64,000 nt of DNA, taken from Clostridia bacterium. Its GTDB lineage: Bacteria; Bacillota; Clostridia; Christensenellales; CAG-138. The DNA lies in NCBI GenBank assembly GCA_017523925.1, contig JAFWVQ010000035.1:1-64000 (forward strand). The letters run 5' to 3'. Shown piece after piece: positions 1-7,904 of this stretch; position 1 is the stretch's first letter; each line of letters begins with the position of its first letter. Below the pieces are notes generated by a model. It was given only the letters and a program-made list of their open reading frames with translations. It was not told where the DNA came from and did no database searches. A program made the translations under genes and the position numbers.

Positions 1-4
1 ATTT

Positions 5-273
5 GGGCGCATCCGCATAAGGATAAACAGCCTCAAAAGGCATCTTTTCGCGCCATACTTCGTTGAAAATGCTCGAAAGACCACTCCGAGTCTTTCTCCG
101 CTTTTCGCCTCGTCTGACACGAAAATCTGCTCTTTTTAGGCGCTGCGCGGTTTTCAGCCGAAATCTTGAAAAAGAATGAGCTCCGGGAATACGAACGGTA
201 TTCCCGGAGCGTTTGCATTAGAAAAAGTGTTATACTCGGCTGAAAACCTGTATCTCCTTATGCGGACACGCCC
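5..273. repeat. MITE-like non-coding element with terminal inverted repeats
   Basis: The left end (5-30) and the right end (about 247-273) are inverted copies of each other over roughly 26 bp with a few mismatches; both contain the core TCCGCATAAGGA. Nested inside are a perfect 13-bp inverted repeat (149-161 with 236-248) and a perfect 13-bp hairpin (180-192 with 198-210). There is no credible gene. The right end abuts the stop codon of the metallophosphoesterase at 274. The architecture fits a miniature inverted-repeat element, but no target-site duplication is visible and other genomic copies cannot be checked here. Confidence 0.55.
176..212 (-). terminator. Strong hairpin, likely terminator for the metallophosphoesterase gene
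   Basis: A perfect 13-bp stem (180-192 with 198-210) has a 5-nt loop. Read on the minus strand it is followed by a T-rich stretch. It lies about 65 bp past the stop codon at 274, inside the inverted-repeat element. Confidence 0.5.
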
Positions 274-1266
274 TTACGGCGCTTTTGGAAGCAGCTCCAC
301 CGTAACTATCTCCGGCGGATTGAATACCCTCGGGATAAAGCCCTTGTAGCCGTCGAGACCTGCGCCGATTATCAGCTCGGTGCCGTTCACGCTGAAGCTC
401 CCTCGGTCGAACTCGGGGAAGGAGCGCCCCATGGACCACAGCGCGCCGAGCCCGAACGGCAGCGCGACAACGCCGTTATGCGTATGTCCGCTCAAAACAA
501 GGTCGATCCCGCCTATATCCGCCTCGTCGCTGTATTCAAAGCCCTCGGGGCGGTGGGAAAGAAGGATGCTGAAGCGCTCGCCGTCGGTGAATTCGCTCAG
601 AAAGCTGCCGATCGCCTCAAACTGCTTTTCGGTGTAGACCTCGTTTTTATATGTGAAGGCATACAGCCCGCCGATGCGCAGCGCGTTTGAGTTGATCTCG
701 ATATCCGCATAACTGCGCTCGAGAAAGCGTGCTCCGGTGCTCTCGAGCCGCCTTACGAGCGGGGAAAGCTCAAGCCCGCGAAGCAACTCGTTTTCCGCAA
801 GCTCGTACAGGTAAAAGTAGGCGGGATAATCATGGTTGCCCGCAGAGAAGAAGGTCGGCGCGATCCCGTTCAGCCGCTCGAGCAGGCTTTTGAAGGCGGC
901 CTCCTCCCGCTCGGTGTAGTCGGGCTCGAGCATGTCGCCGTTCACGAAAATCAGATCGGGCGATTCGAGCGCGGTCATGTCGATAAGCTTTTGGTTGTCC
1001 TCATCGAGCTCATTTCGGTGAAGATCGCTTATCATAACGATGCGAACAGGGGAAACGAGCTTCGCGCTCGAAAGCGAATATCTCGCGACCTCGGGCTCCT
1101 TGTTCGAAAGCATGGATAACAGCGCGGCTGCGATAAAAGGCGCCGCGATGATGAAAAGCACTGCCGCAGCCTTCACGAGCCATGAGGGAACAGCCCGGCG
1201 CTTCTCCGCGCCCGCTTTTTCGCGCCCGTGGGCATATTCGGCTGCGTTATCGGTAAAGTTCAACAT
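274..1266 (-). CDS. Membrane-anchored calcineurin-like metallophosphoesterase
   Basis: This 330-residue protein has a short cytoplasmic N-terminus, one hydrophobic segment (about residues 27-50), and a metallophosphoesterase domain predicted to lie outside the membrane. The metal-binding motifs occur in order: DLH, NGD, GNHD, a lone His in LLSHRP, and GHTH. This is the order known for YkuE-type binuclear phosphoesterases. The natural substrate cannot be told from sequence; relatives act on phosphoesters or undecaprenyl/lipid phosphates. The start at 1266 was preferred to the GTG at 1272 because GAGGTG lies at a good distance from it. The gene is followed by a terminator hairpin and stands next to a nucleotide-sugar dehydratase gene on the same strand, 40 bp upstream, so co-transcription is likely. 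Confidence 0.85.
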   Translation of the reverse strand: MLNFTDNAAEYAHGREKAGAEKRRAVPSWLVKAAAVLFIIAAPFIAAALLSMLSNKEPEVARYSLSSAKLVSPVRIVMISDLHRNELDEDNQKLIDMTALESPDLIFVNGDMLEPDYTEREEAAFKSLLERLNGIAPTFFSAGNHDYPAYFYLYELAENELLRGLELSPLVRRLESTGARFLERSYADIEINSNALRIGGLYAFTYKNEVYTEKQFEAIGSFLSEFTDGERFSILLSHRPEGFEYSDEADIGGIDLVLSGHTHNGVVALPFGLGALWSMGRSFPEFDRGSFSVNGTELIIGAGLDGYKGFIPRVFNPPEIVTVELLPKAP

Positions 1267-1306
1267 GCTCACACCTCAATCGGTCCTGTGAAAAACGCTC
1301 TCGCAC

Positions 1307-2413
1307 CTATCGTGCTTCTGTGAGGCGCATTAGCTCCTCGCGAACAAGGCTCGGCTCCCGATCCGCAAGCTCCCGCAGGCGCTCCAGTCCCTGCATGAGC
1401 TCGCGTTCGTTCACGTCCTTCGAACGGGCAACGCGGATAAACTCGTTTTCGGTCCTCTCGATGCGCTCGTCCGCGTTGAATAGCTCCTCGCACAGCTTCT
1501 CGCCGGCTCTGAGACCCGTGTAAACTATGGAAACGTCCTTTTCGGGCGTGAGACCGCCGAGCAGGATCAGCCTTCTTGCAAGCGCGTCTATGCGCACCGG
1601 CTCGCCCATGTCGAGCACGAACACCTCGCCGCCCCTCGCGTATGCGCCCGCGAGCAGCACCAGCGTCGCCGCCTCCGGCACCGTCATAAAGTATCTGCTT
1701 ACCTCGGGGTGGGTAACGGTGACGGGGCCGCCGAGAGCGATCTGCTTCATAAAAAGCGGCACGACGGAGCCGTTCGAGCAGAGCAGGTTGCCGAAGCGCA
1801 CAGAAGCAAAAACGGTGTTCGAGCGGCGAAGCATCATCCGCACGATCATCTCGCAAAGCCGCTTGCTCGCGCCCATGACGCCCGTTGGAGCAACGGCCTT
1901 ATCGGTGCTGATAAGAAGCATCAGCTTCGCGGCGTATCTGTCTGCGGCGCGCGCCGTGTTCAGCGTTCCGAAAACGTTGTTCTTAACAGCCTCGCCGGGC
2001 GCCTCCTCCATCAGCGGAACGTGCTTGTGCGCGGCGGCATGGAAAACGCAGTCCGGACGGAACTCGGCGAAAACGGAATCAAGCCTCGCTTCGTCGCGAA
2101 CGGAGCCGATGCGCACCGCAAGCTTGAGGCTCGGGAAACGCCGCTCAAGCTCGGCTTTCAGCTCGTAAACGCCGTTTTCCGCGATGTCGAAAGCGATGAG
2201 CACTTTCGGCTCGAATTCGGCTATCCTTCGGCAGAGCTCGCTTCCAACGGAGCCGCCCGCGCCAGTAACGAGCACGGAGCCGCCGCGAATATAGCCCATG
2301 CTGGCGGAGATATCCGCGCTCATGGGCGCGCGCGAAAGCAGCGCCTCCGTCATGGCGGGGTCAAGCTCGCTATTCATCATGCATGCAGCAGCGGCAGGGC
2401 TTGGAAATTCCAT
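1307..2413 (-). CDS. Soluble CapD-like nucleotide-sugar 4,6-dehydratase
   Basis: This 368-residue member of the extended short-chain dehydrogenase family matches the catalytic half of CapD/FlaA1 proteins. Visible motifs are the Rossmann fold TGAGGSVGS (about residue 50), the AAAHKHVPLME block, ISTDKAVAPTGVMGASKR around the catalytic region, and SVRFGN. Family members convert UDP-GlcNAc or related sugars to 4-keto-6-deoxy intermediates for capsule, glycan or flagellin modification; the exact sugar is not inferable. Full-length CapD proteins have four N-terminal membrane helices, absent here, so this is the short cytoplasmic form. The start at 2413 is chosen because GAGG lies 9 nt upstream; in-frame ATGs at 2428 and 2443 lack a ribosome-binding site. 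It is driven by a consensus promoter back to back with that of ileS. Confidence 0.82.
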   Translation of the reverse strand: MEFPSPAAAACMMNSELDPAMTEALLSRAPMSADISASMGYIRGGSVLVTGAGGSVGSELCRRIAEFEPKVLIAFDIAENGVYELKAELERRFPSLKLAVRIGSVRDEARLDSVFAEFRPDCVFHAAAHKHVPLMEEAPGEAVKNNVFGTLNTARAADRYAAKLMLLISTDKAVAPTGVMGASKRLCEMIVRMMLRRSNTVFASVRFGNLLCSNGSVVPLFMKQIALGGPVTVTHPEVSRYFMTVPEAATLVLLAGAYARGGEVFVLDMGEPVRIDALARRLILLGGLTPEKDVSIVYTGLRAGEKLCEELFNADERIERTENEFIRVARSKDVNERELMQGLERLRELADREPSLVREELMRLTEAR

Positions 2414-2523
2414 CGTATCAAACCTCATAGGCTCGGGTCTCATCGGGCTTTTGCGCGTCGGCGCCAGAACGCAGTGCGGCGGGAAAGCAAAGCGCCGCGC
2501 TCACGCAAGCCGTTTATATGCGC

Positions 2524-2552
2524 ATTATAGATAATAGCGCCCCCGTTGTCAA
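2524..2552 (-). promoter_or_regulatory. Consensus sigma-A promoter for the CapD-like gene
   Basis: On the minus strand, -35 TTGACA (2547-2552) and -10 TATAAT (2524-2529) are separated by exactly 17 bp. All twelve hexamer bases match consensus. The start codon at 2413 lies about 100 nt downstream of the expected transcription start. Confidence 0.85.
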
Positions 2553-2565
2553 TAATTATTGACAA
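2546..2565. promoter_or_regulatory. 20-bp perfect palindrome holding both divergent -35 boxes
   Basis: TTGTCAATAATTATTGACAA is a perfect palindrome. Each half supplies a TTGACA -35 box, one for the CapD-like gene (minus) and one for ileS (plus). Its perfection goes beyond what two -35 boxes require, so it may also be an operator. Confidence 0.8.
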
Positions 2566-2587
2566 AGCCCCGCATTTGCAATATAAT
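2559..2587 (+). promoter_or_regulatory. Consensus sigma-A promoter for ileS
   Basis: TTGACA (2559-2564), a 17-bp spacer and TATAAT (2582-2587) precede the T-box leader. All twelve bases match consensus, which suits a strong promoter controlled downstream by attenuation. Confidence 0.88.
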
Positions 2588-2633
2588 AATGATAATGCCG
2601 CAGGCTGTGCTTTTCGCGCCACGGCATCCATAC

Positions 2634-2898
2634 TTGCTGTGATCGGGACAGGACGCGCAGTGCTTCGGCTTCAAGAGAGCCGCCGGAAGGTGCAAGGCGG
2701 CAGCGTGCGTGCGCAGTTATCACCCGTATGCTCCGCTTGTGAAGTTCGGATGCGCTCCGGATGCGTAGTGAGCGGCGGCTGCCTCCGTTACGGGCATTGA
2801 GTGCAGAGGAAGGCTGCGCATTTTCGCTCTTGCTTCCTCTGAATTCGGGTGGTACCGCGGTCAAGATCGCCCCGAGAAGGGGCGGGCTTTATTTTTTT
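2634..2898 (+). promoter_or_regulatory. T-box riboswitch (isoleucine) upstream of ileS
   Basis: The 14-nt T-box sequence GGGTGGTACCGCGG lies at 2847-2860. Stem I shows the family hallmarks AGAGAG followed by GGTGCAAGGCGGC (about 2674-2703). In the specifier region the codon ATC is followed by a purine at 2719-2722, matching tRNA-Ile. A terminator hairpin follows the T-box directly. Uncharged tRNA-Ile should pair with the T-box and stabilise the antiterminator, allowing ileS transcription. The exact 5' boundary is approximate. Confidence 0.93.
2868..2898 (+). terminator. Regulated intrinsic terminator of the ileS T-box
   Basis: CGCCCC (2868-2873) pairs with GGGGCG (2879-2884) across a 5-nt loop, followed by a T-rich tract to 2898. 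It competes with the antiterminator formed by the T-box bulge. Confidence 0.88.
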
Positions 2899-2970
2899 AG
2901 TGAATAGTGAATAATGAATAGTTAATAGTGAATAGTTGAGGATGAAATCCCTCCGGGATTTCTTGCAATA
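2899..2970 (+). repeat. Dispersed TGAATAG repeat plus short hairpin, copy 1
   Basis: Five tandem 7- to 8-nt units of the TGAATAG type are followed by a perfect 8-bp hairpin (GAAATCCC at 2944-2951, GGGATTTC at 2955-2962). The same composite recurs at 9778-9842, also directly after a T-box terminator. It separates the attenuator from the ileS ribosome-binding site. Confidence 0.75.
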
Positions 2971-3002
2971 AACAGAATTATTTTCATTGGAGGATAAACA
3001 AA

Positions 3003-6000
3003 GTGTACAAAAAGGTTTCTACTTCTCTCGACTTCGTGCCGAGAGAGAAGGAAATACTGGAATTCTGGAAGCAGAACGGCATCTTCGAGAAATCCGTGAA
3101 GCAGAGCGAGGGCAAGCCGCCCTACACCTTCTACGACGGCCCGCCGACCGCGAACGGCCGCCCGCATATAGGCCACGTTCTGACCCGCGCGATGAAGGAC
3201 ATCATCCCGCGCTACCGCACGATGAAGGGCTTCGACGTGCTCCGCAAGGCGGGCTGGGATACCCACGGCCTGCCCGTTGAGCTCGAGGTCGAAAAGGCGC
3301 TTGGGCTCGACGGCAAGGAGCAGATCGAGGGCTACGGCGTGCTTCCGTTCATCGAAAAATGCAAGGAGTCCGTGTGGAAATACAAGGGCGAATGGGAAGA
3401 GATGAGCGACGAGGTGGCGTACTGGGCGGATATGGAAAATCCCTACGTCACCTATCACGACGACTATATCGAGTCCGTCTGGTGGGCGCTCAAAACCATC
3501 GATGAAAAGGGCCTTCTCTACAAGGGCCATAAGATCGTTCCCTACTGCCCGCGCTGCGGCACCGCGCTCTCGAGCCACGAGGTCGCGCAGGGCTATAAGG
3601 ACGTAAAGGAAGTTTCCATCTTCGTCACCTTCCCCGTCAAGCCCGACGCCGAGCACCCCGCCTTCGACGGCAGCGAGGAGCTTATCGCGTGGACGACCAC
3701 TCCCTGGACGCTCCCCTCGAACGTCGCTCTCTGCGTCAATGCGGATGAGGATTACGTTATAGTTAAGAAGGATGAAAGAAAGTTCGTGCTCGCAAAGGCG
3801 CTCGTTGAAAGCGTTCTCGGCGAGGAGACCACCGAGCTTGCCTGCTTGAAGGGCTCCGAGCTCGTCGGTCTTGAGTACGAGCCCCTCTTCGATTTCCCCG
3901 TGAACCATAGGGGCAAAAAGGGCTGGCGCATCGTATCCGATCCTTACGTTACCTTGACGGACGGCGCGGGCATCGTTCATATCGCGCCCGCCTTCGGTGA
4001 GGACGACGCAAAGGTCGGCCGTGAGTGGGAGCTTCCGTTCGTTCAGCTCGTGGATGCGCGCGGCAGGCTCGCCGGCGGCACCCCGTGGGACGGCATCTTC
4101 GTTAAGAAGGCGGATAAGCCCATCATCGAGGATCTGCGCGAGCACGGCAAGCTGCTCAAGGAGCTTCCTTATGAGCATAGCTACCCCTTCTGCTGGCGCT
4201 GCGACACTCCGCTTATCTACTACGCGAGGGAGAGCTGGTTCGTTAAGACCACCGCCGTTAAGGGCAGGATGGTCGAAAACAACCGCAAGATCAACTGGAT
4301 CCCCGAGTCCATCGGCGAGGGTAGGATGGGCAACTTCCTCGAAAACGTCATCGACTGGGGCATCAGCCGCGAAAGGTATTGGGGCACTCCGCTTCCGGTT
4401 TGGATGTGCGACTGCGGCCATTACCACGTCATGGGCAGCCGCGAGGAGCTGAGAAAATACGCTCCCGAGGTACCCGAGGATATCGAGCTGCATAAGCCGA
4501 TGCTCGATCCGATCACCTTCAAATGCGAGAAATGCGGCGGCACCATGCGCCGCGAGCCCGTGGTCATCGACTGCTGGTTCGACAGCGGCTCCATGCCGTT
4601 TGCCCAGTGGCATTATCCCTTTGAAAATAAAGAGGAATTCGAGCGCAGATTCCCCGCTGATTATATCAGCGAGGCGGTCGATCAGACCCGCGGCTGGTTC
4701 TATACGCTCTCCGCGCTCTCCACGATCCTCTTTGATAAGCCCGCGTTCAAAAACTGCATCGTGCTCGGTCTCGTTTGCGATAAGGACGGCAAGAAGATGA
4801 GCAAGCACGTTGGCAACGTCGTCGCTCCTGCGGACGTGCTCACCAAGCAGGGCGCGGACGCCGTGCGCTGGTATTTCTACACAGCGTCGAGCCCCTGGCT
4901 GCCCAGCAGGTTCTCGGGCGACGCCGTCAGCGAGCAGCAGCGCAAGTATATGGGCACGCTCTGGAACACCTATGCGTTCTACATCCTCTATGCGGATATC
5001 GACGAGTTCGACCCCACCAAGCACAGCCTCAACAGGGAAAACCTCTCCGTTATGGATAAATGGCTGCTCTCGAGGCTCAACACGCTTGTTAAGACCGTGG
5101 ATACCGATCTTGAAAAGCTCAAGATAACCGAGGCGGGCCGCGAGCTCAACCGCTTTGTGGACGATCTTTCGAATTGGTACGTCCGCCAGGGCCGCGAAAG
5201 GTACTGGGGCAAGGTCATGACGCCCGATAAGGAGGCCGCGTACATGACGCTCTACACCGCGCTTGAAACGCTCTCAAGGCTCACCGCGCCGTTCACCCCG
5301 TTCATGGCGGAGCAGATCTATCAGAACATCGTGCGCACCGTCGACATTTCCGCGCCCGAGAGCGTGCATCTTTGCAGCTTCCCCGTATGCGATGAAAGCT
5401 TCATCGATGCGGAGCTTGAAAGGAGCATGGACGACATACTGCGCGTTGTAACGCTCGGCAGAGCCGCACGGAGCCTTGCAAATATCAAGAATCGTCAGCC
5501 CCTCTCCGAAATGTTCGTGCAGGGCGTGGACGAGCTCCCAGAGATGTACACGAATATCATCGCGGGCGAATTGAACGTTAAAAAGGTAAGCTACGTTAAG
5601 GACGCTTCCGAGTTCATCAGCTACCGCGTCAAGCCTCAGCTCAAAACGCTCGGACCGCGCTACGGCAAGGTGCTTCCGAAGATAAACGTGCATCTTTTGC
5701 AGGAAGGCGTCGGCAACCTCGTCGTTGCCGCGCACGCAGCGGGCAAGCCCTATGAGTTCGAGCTCGACGGCGTGCAGGTATCGCTCCTTCCCGAGGACGT
5801 GCTTGTGGACACCGTCAAGAAGGAGGGCTTTGCAACAGCAGGCGACAACGGCGTTACCGTCGTTCTCAACACGCTTCTCACCGAGGAGCTGATCGAGGAG
5901 GGCTACGTGCGCGAGCTGATCAGCAAGGTGCAGACCATGCGCAAGGAGGCGGATTTCGAGGTCACGGATAAGATCGAGCTGACAGTTTCCTGCGGCGAAA

Positions 6001-6143
6001 GCCTGCTTGCACCGCTCGATAAGCATTCGGGCGAGATCTGCGCCGCCACCCTCTCCACAACGCTGCGCTTCGGAGAACCCGAGGGCGTTGTCAAGGAATG
6101 GGACCTCAACGGCGAGAAGGTAGTTATCGGCATCAAGCGCTGA
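3003..6143 (+). CDS. ileS: Isoleucyl-tRNA synthetase, eukaryote-like (IleS2) type
   Basis: This 1046-residue class I aminoacyl-tRNA synthetase attaches isoleucine to tRNA-Ile. The HIGH motif appears as PHIGH (about residues 54-58) in the context DGPPTANGRPHIGH, and the KMSKS loop as KMSKH (about 600). A Cys pair CPRCG (about 183) and further CxxC pairs (about 465 and 505) are visible. The editing (CP1) domain contains WTTTPWTLPSN and the anticodon-binding domain follows. The sequence context and length resemble the archaeal/eukaryotic-like IleS2 class rather than B. subtilis IleS1. Translation starts at GTG 3003 with GGAGG about 9 nt upstream. Expression is controlled by the isoleucine T-box. 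IleS2 enzymes are generally known to be poorly inhibited by mupirocin; whether that holds here is an inference. Confidence 0.95.
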   Translation: MYKKVSTSLDFVPREKEILEFWKQNGIFEKSVKQSEGKPPYTFYDGPPTANGRPHIGHVLTRAMKDIIPRYRTMKGFDVLRKAGWDTHGLPVELEVEKALGLDGKEQIEGYGVLPFIEKCKESVWKYKGEWEEMSDEVAYWADMENPYVTYHDDYIESVWWALKTIDEKGLLYKGHKIVPYCPRCGTALSSHEVAQGYKDVKEVSIFVTFPVKPDAEHPAFDGSEELIAWTTTPWTLPSNVALCVNADEDYVIVKKDERKFVLAKALVESVLGEETTELACLKGSELVGLEYEPLFDFPVNHRGKKGWRIVSDPYVTLTDGAGIVHIAPAFGEDDAKVGREWELPFVQLVDARGRLAGGTPWDGIFVKKADKPIIEDLREHGKLLKELPYEHSYPFCWRCDTPLIYYARESWFVKTTAVKGRMVENNRKINWIPESIGEGRMGNFLENVIDWGISRERYWGTPLPVWMCDCGHYHVMGSREELRKYAPEVPEDIELHKPMLDPITFKCEKCGGTMRREPVVIDCWFDSGSMPFAQWHYPFENKEEFERRFPADYISEAVDQTRGWFYTLSALSTILFDKPAFKNCIVLGLVCDKDGKKMSKHVGNVVAPADVLTKQGADAVRWYFYTASSPWLPSRFSGDAVSEQQRKYMGTLWNTYAFYILYADIDEFDPTKHSLNRENLSVMDKWLLSRLNTLVKTVDTDLEKLKITEAGRELNRFVDDLSNWYVRQGRERYWGKVMTPDKEAAYMTLYTALETLSRLTAPFTPFMAEQIYQNIVRTVDISAPESVHLCSFPVCDESFIDAELERSMDDILRVVTLGRAARSLANIKNRQPLSEMFVQGVDELPEMYTNIIAGELNVKKVSYVKDASEFISYRVKPQLKTLGPRYGKVLPKINVHLLQEGVGNLVVAAHAAGKPYEFELDGVQVSLLPEDVLVDTVKKEGFATAGDNGVTVVLNTLLTEELIEEGYVRELISKVQTMRKEADFEVTDKIELTVSCGESLLAPLDKHSGEICAATLSTTLRFGEPEGVVKEWDLNGEKVVIGIKR

Positions 6144-6243
6144 AAACCGGCGCGATCGCCATGGAATATATGCCGTGCGTGCGTTTTGCCGCGCATGCAC
6201 GGCTAATATGCGAATAAACGAACGGCAAGGAGCTGTTTGCCTG

Positions 6244-7311
6244 ATGAAGCAGAAGAAAAAAACGGAATACCGCTTGAAGCGCGGTTCGGCGTGCGGCCGG
6301 GCTCGGCGTGCATGCACCCTCACCCTTGCCGCGCTCGCCGCGCTGCTGCTTGCCTCCTCCTGCGCGGGAGGGGACCGCGAGGCGGCGCAGAGGGCCTTCG
6401 ATCGCGGGGCGGCCGCCTACGAAGCGCTCGATATGGACGCGGCAAAGCAGGCGTTTGCCGAGTGCTGCCGGCTCGACGGCAGCTTATACGAGGACGCGAA
6501 GCAGTATCTCGACGGCATCGCGCAGTATGAGTCGCTCTATCTTCAGGGCGTTGCCGCGTTTGAAAAAGGCGATTACAATTCGGCTTATTCGGCGTTTCTC
6601 GGCATAAAGGATTACCTGAACAGTGCCGATTATCTTGCGCGCATAGATTCGCTCAAGGCGGATTATGAGAGCGCGGTCGCGCTTTATGAAGCGGGCGAAT
6701 ACATAAGATCGCGCGCCGCGTTCATGCAGCTTGGGGGCTATCAGCGCTCCGAAGCATATGTTGCGAACGTGGATGCGATGATCGGTCTGTATAACGAGGG
6801 CATCAGCCTGATGAACCGCAGCAGCTTTCAAAATGCCATTCGCGCTTTTCGCGCGATAAACACCGCCTTCCTCGATTCCGAGGAGCTTATCGAGCTCTGC
6901 CGTGGCAGCGAGGGCGGCGAGACCGTGAAGCTCGGCGAGTACATCGCCGGCTACACTGCGGAGTACGGCGGCAGCGTGAATTTTGTGAGCATCAATCCGG
7001 GCATCCTCTTCGATATGAGGGACAGCAGGGGAGTGGTCATCTGCGGCGCGATGGACGAGAGCGGCGTGGTGCGCTATATCTCGTTCTGCATCCCGAAAAC
7101 CGTGAGCGACAGGCTCGGAGCGATCGAAACCCGCAGCGCCCTTGCGCACTGCATCCGTGCGCTGAATCCGGAGCTTGCGGAGCATGAGAGCATCCTTGCG
7201 GATATCGAAGGCTGCTTCACCGCGCAGGGCGTAAAATACGGCTGCATGCGCGTGCATCTCGGCGATGGGATGGACGGAACCACTGTTCTGACGGCGGAAT
7301 ACGAGCCGTAA
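6244..7311 (+). CDS. Lipoprotein with TPR-like helical repeats
   Basis: This 355-residue predicted lipoprotein has a long basic N-region, a hydrophobic stretch and a lipobox ending LLASSC (Cys about residue 43). Residues about 48-225 contain five tetratricopeptide-like helix pairs with recurring patterns such as AYEALDMDAAKQAF, FEKGDYNSAYSAF and YEAGEYIRSRAAF. A C-terminal region of about 120 residues looks mixed alpha/beta and is not recognised. TPR lipoproteins usually scaffold other envelope proteins, so a partner-binding role outside the membrane is likely. The start at 6244 was chosen for its AAGGAG site and because it gives a proper signal peptide; an in-frame ATG at 6175 would bury it. 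It lies 100 bp after ileS on the same strand and may be read through from it. Confidence 0.7.
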   Translation: MKQKKKTEYRLKRGSACGRARRACTLTLAALAALLLASSCAGGDREAAQRAFDRGAAAYEALDMDAAKQAFAECCRLDGSLYEDAKQYLDGIAQYESLYLQGVAAFEKGDYNSAYSAFLGIKDYLNSADYLARIDSLKADYESAVALYEAGEYIRSRAAFMQLGGYQRSEAYVANVDAMIGLYNEGISLMNRSSFQNAIRAFRAINTAFLDSEELIELCRGSEGGETVKLGEYIAGYTAEYGGSVNFVSINPGILFDMRDSRGVVICGAMDESGVVRYISFCIPKTVSDRLGAIETRSALAHCIRALNPELAEHESILADIEGCFTAQGVKYGCMRVHLGDGMDGTTVLTAEYEP

Positions 7312-7343
7312 CGTGAAAAAACGGCGCGTCAAGCCCGGCACTG

Positions 7344-7372
7344 TTTACAAACGCGCTGAAAAATGCTATCAT
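7344..7372 (+). promoter_or_regulatory. Promoter of the MntR/DtxR-type regulator
   Basis: TTTACA (7344-7349), a 17-bp spacer and TATCAT (7367-7372), with the extended -10 TG two bases upstream. The start codon is 23 nt beyond the -10 box, so the leader is very short. Confidence 0.7.
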
Positions 7373-7394
7373 ATCCACAAAAGGAGGCGACAGA

Positions 7395-7778
7395 ATGAAT
7401 CTTCAGGAATCGGGCGAAATGTACCTTGAAACGATCCTCAGATTATCGGAAAAGAAGGAAAGGGTGCGCAGCATAGATATCGCCGATGAGATGGGCTATT
7501 CCAAGCCCAGCATCAGCCGCGCGATGCGCATTTTGAAGGAAAACGGCTTCATCGTCATAGACAGCCTCGGCGCGATCACGCTGACCGAGAAGGGGCGCGC
7601 TTCCGCCGAAAAGACCTACGAGCGGCACAGGGTGCTGACCTCGCTCTTCATTGGGCTCGGCATCTCGGCGGAGGTCGCTGCGGACGATGCCTGCAAGATC
7701 GAGCACGTCATCTCCGATGAGACCTTCGAGGCGATAAAGCGCCATATCATCGATAAAAAGGGCGGCCTGCCCGAGTGA
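7395..7778 (+). CDS. MntR/DtxR-family metal-dependent transcriptional regulator
   Basis: This 127-residue protein has an N-terminal winged helix (residues 1-62) with recognition segment SIDIADEMGYSKPSISRAMRIL, followed by a dimerisation/metal-binding helix region with the family-typical DDACKIEHVISDE. The SH3-like third domain of DtxR/IdeR is absent, so it is the short MntR form. Known family members sense Mn(II) or Fe(II) and repress metal uptake genes; no transporter is next to it, so the regulon is unknown. The ribosome-binding site AAAGGAGG is strong. It converges with murC and both share a bidirectional terminator. Confidence 0.85.
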   Translation: MNLQESGEMYLETILRLSEKKERVRSIDIADEMGYSKPSISRAMRILKENGFIVIDSLGAITLTEKGRASAEKTYERHRVLTSLFIGLGISAEVAADDACKIEHVISDETFEAIKRHIIDKKGGLPE

Positions 7779-7853
7779 TCGGCCGCTCTCCGCTCCGCTA
7801 AAGCGAAGCTTGCGATCAAAGCGATCATAACGCGGGTCGCGAAAACAACGAAT

Positions 7854-7882
7854 AAAGCTGCCGATGCTTCTCGGCAGCTTTT
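7854..7882. terminator. Bidirectional terminator between the regulator gene and murC
   Basis: AGCTGCCGA (7856-7864) pairs with TCGGCAGCT (7871-7879) around a 6-nt loop, with T-rich sequence on the plus strand and A-rich flank giving T's on the minus strand. It sits between convergent genes. Confidence 0.8.
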
Positions 7883-7904
7883 GCTGTATCCGGGTTTTCC
7901 GCTG

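Noticed and set aside
2922-5024. 700-codon minus-strand frame opposite ileS
   Set aside because: Antisense shadow of ileS; composition is repetitive Leu/Ala/Asp/His with no recognisable motif, and it would run across the ileS leader.
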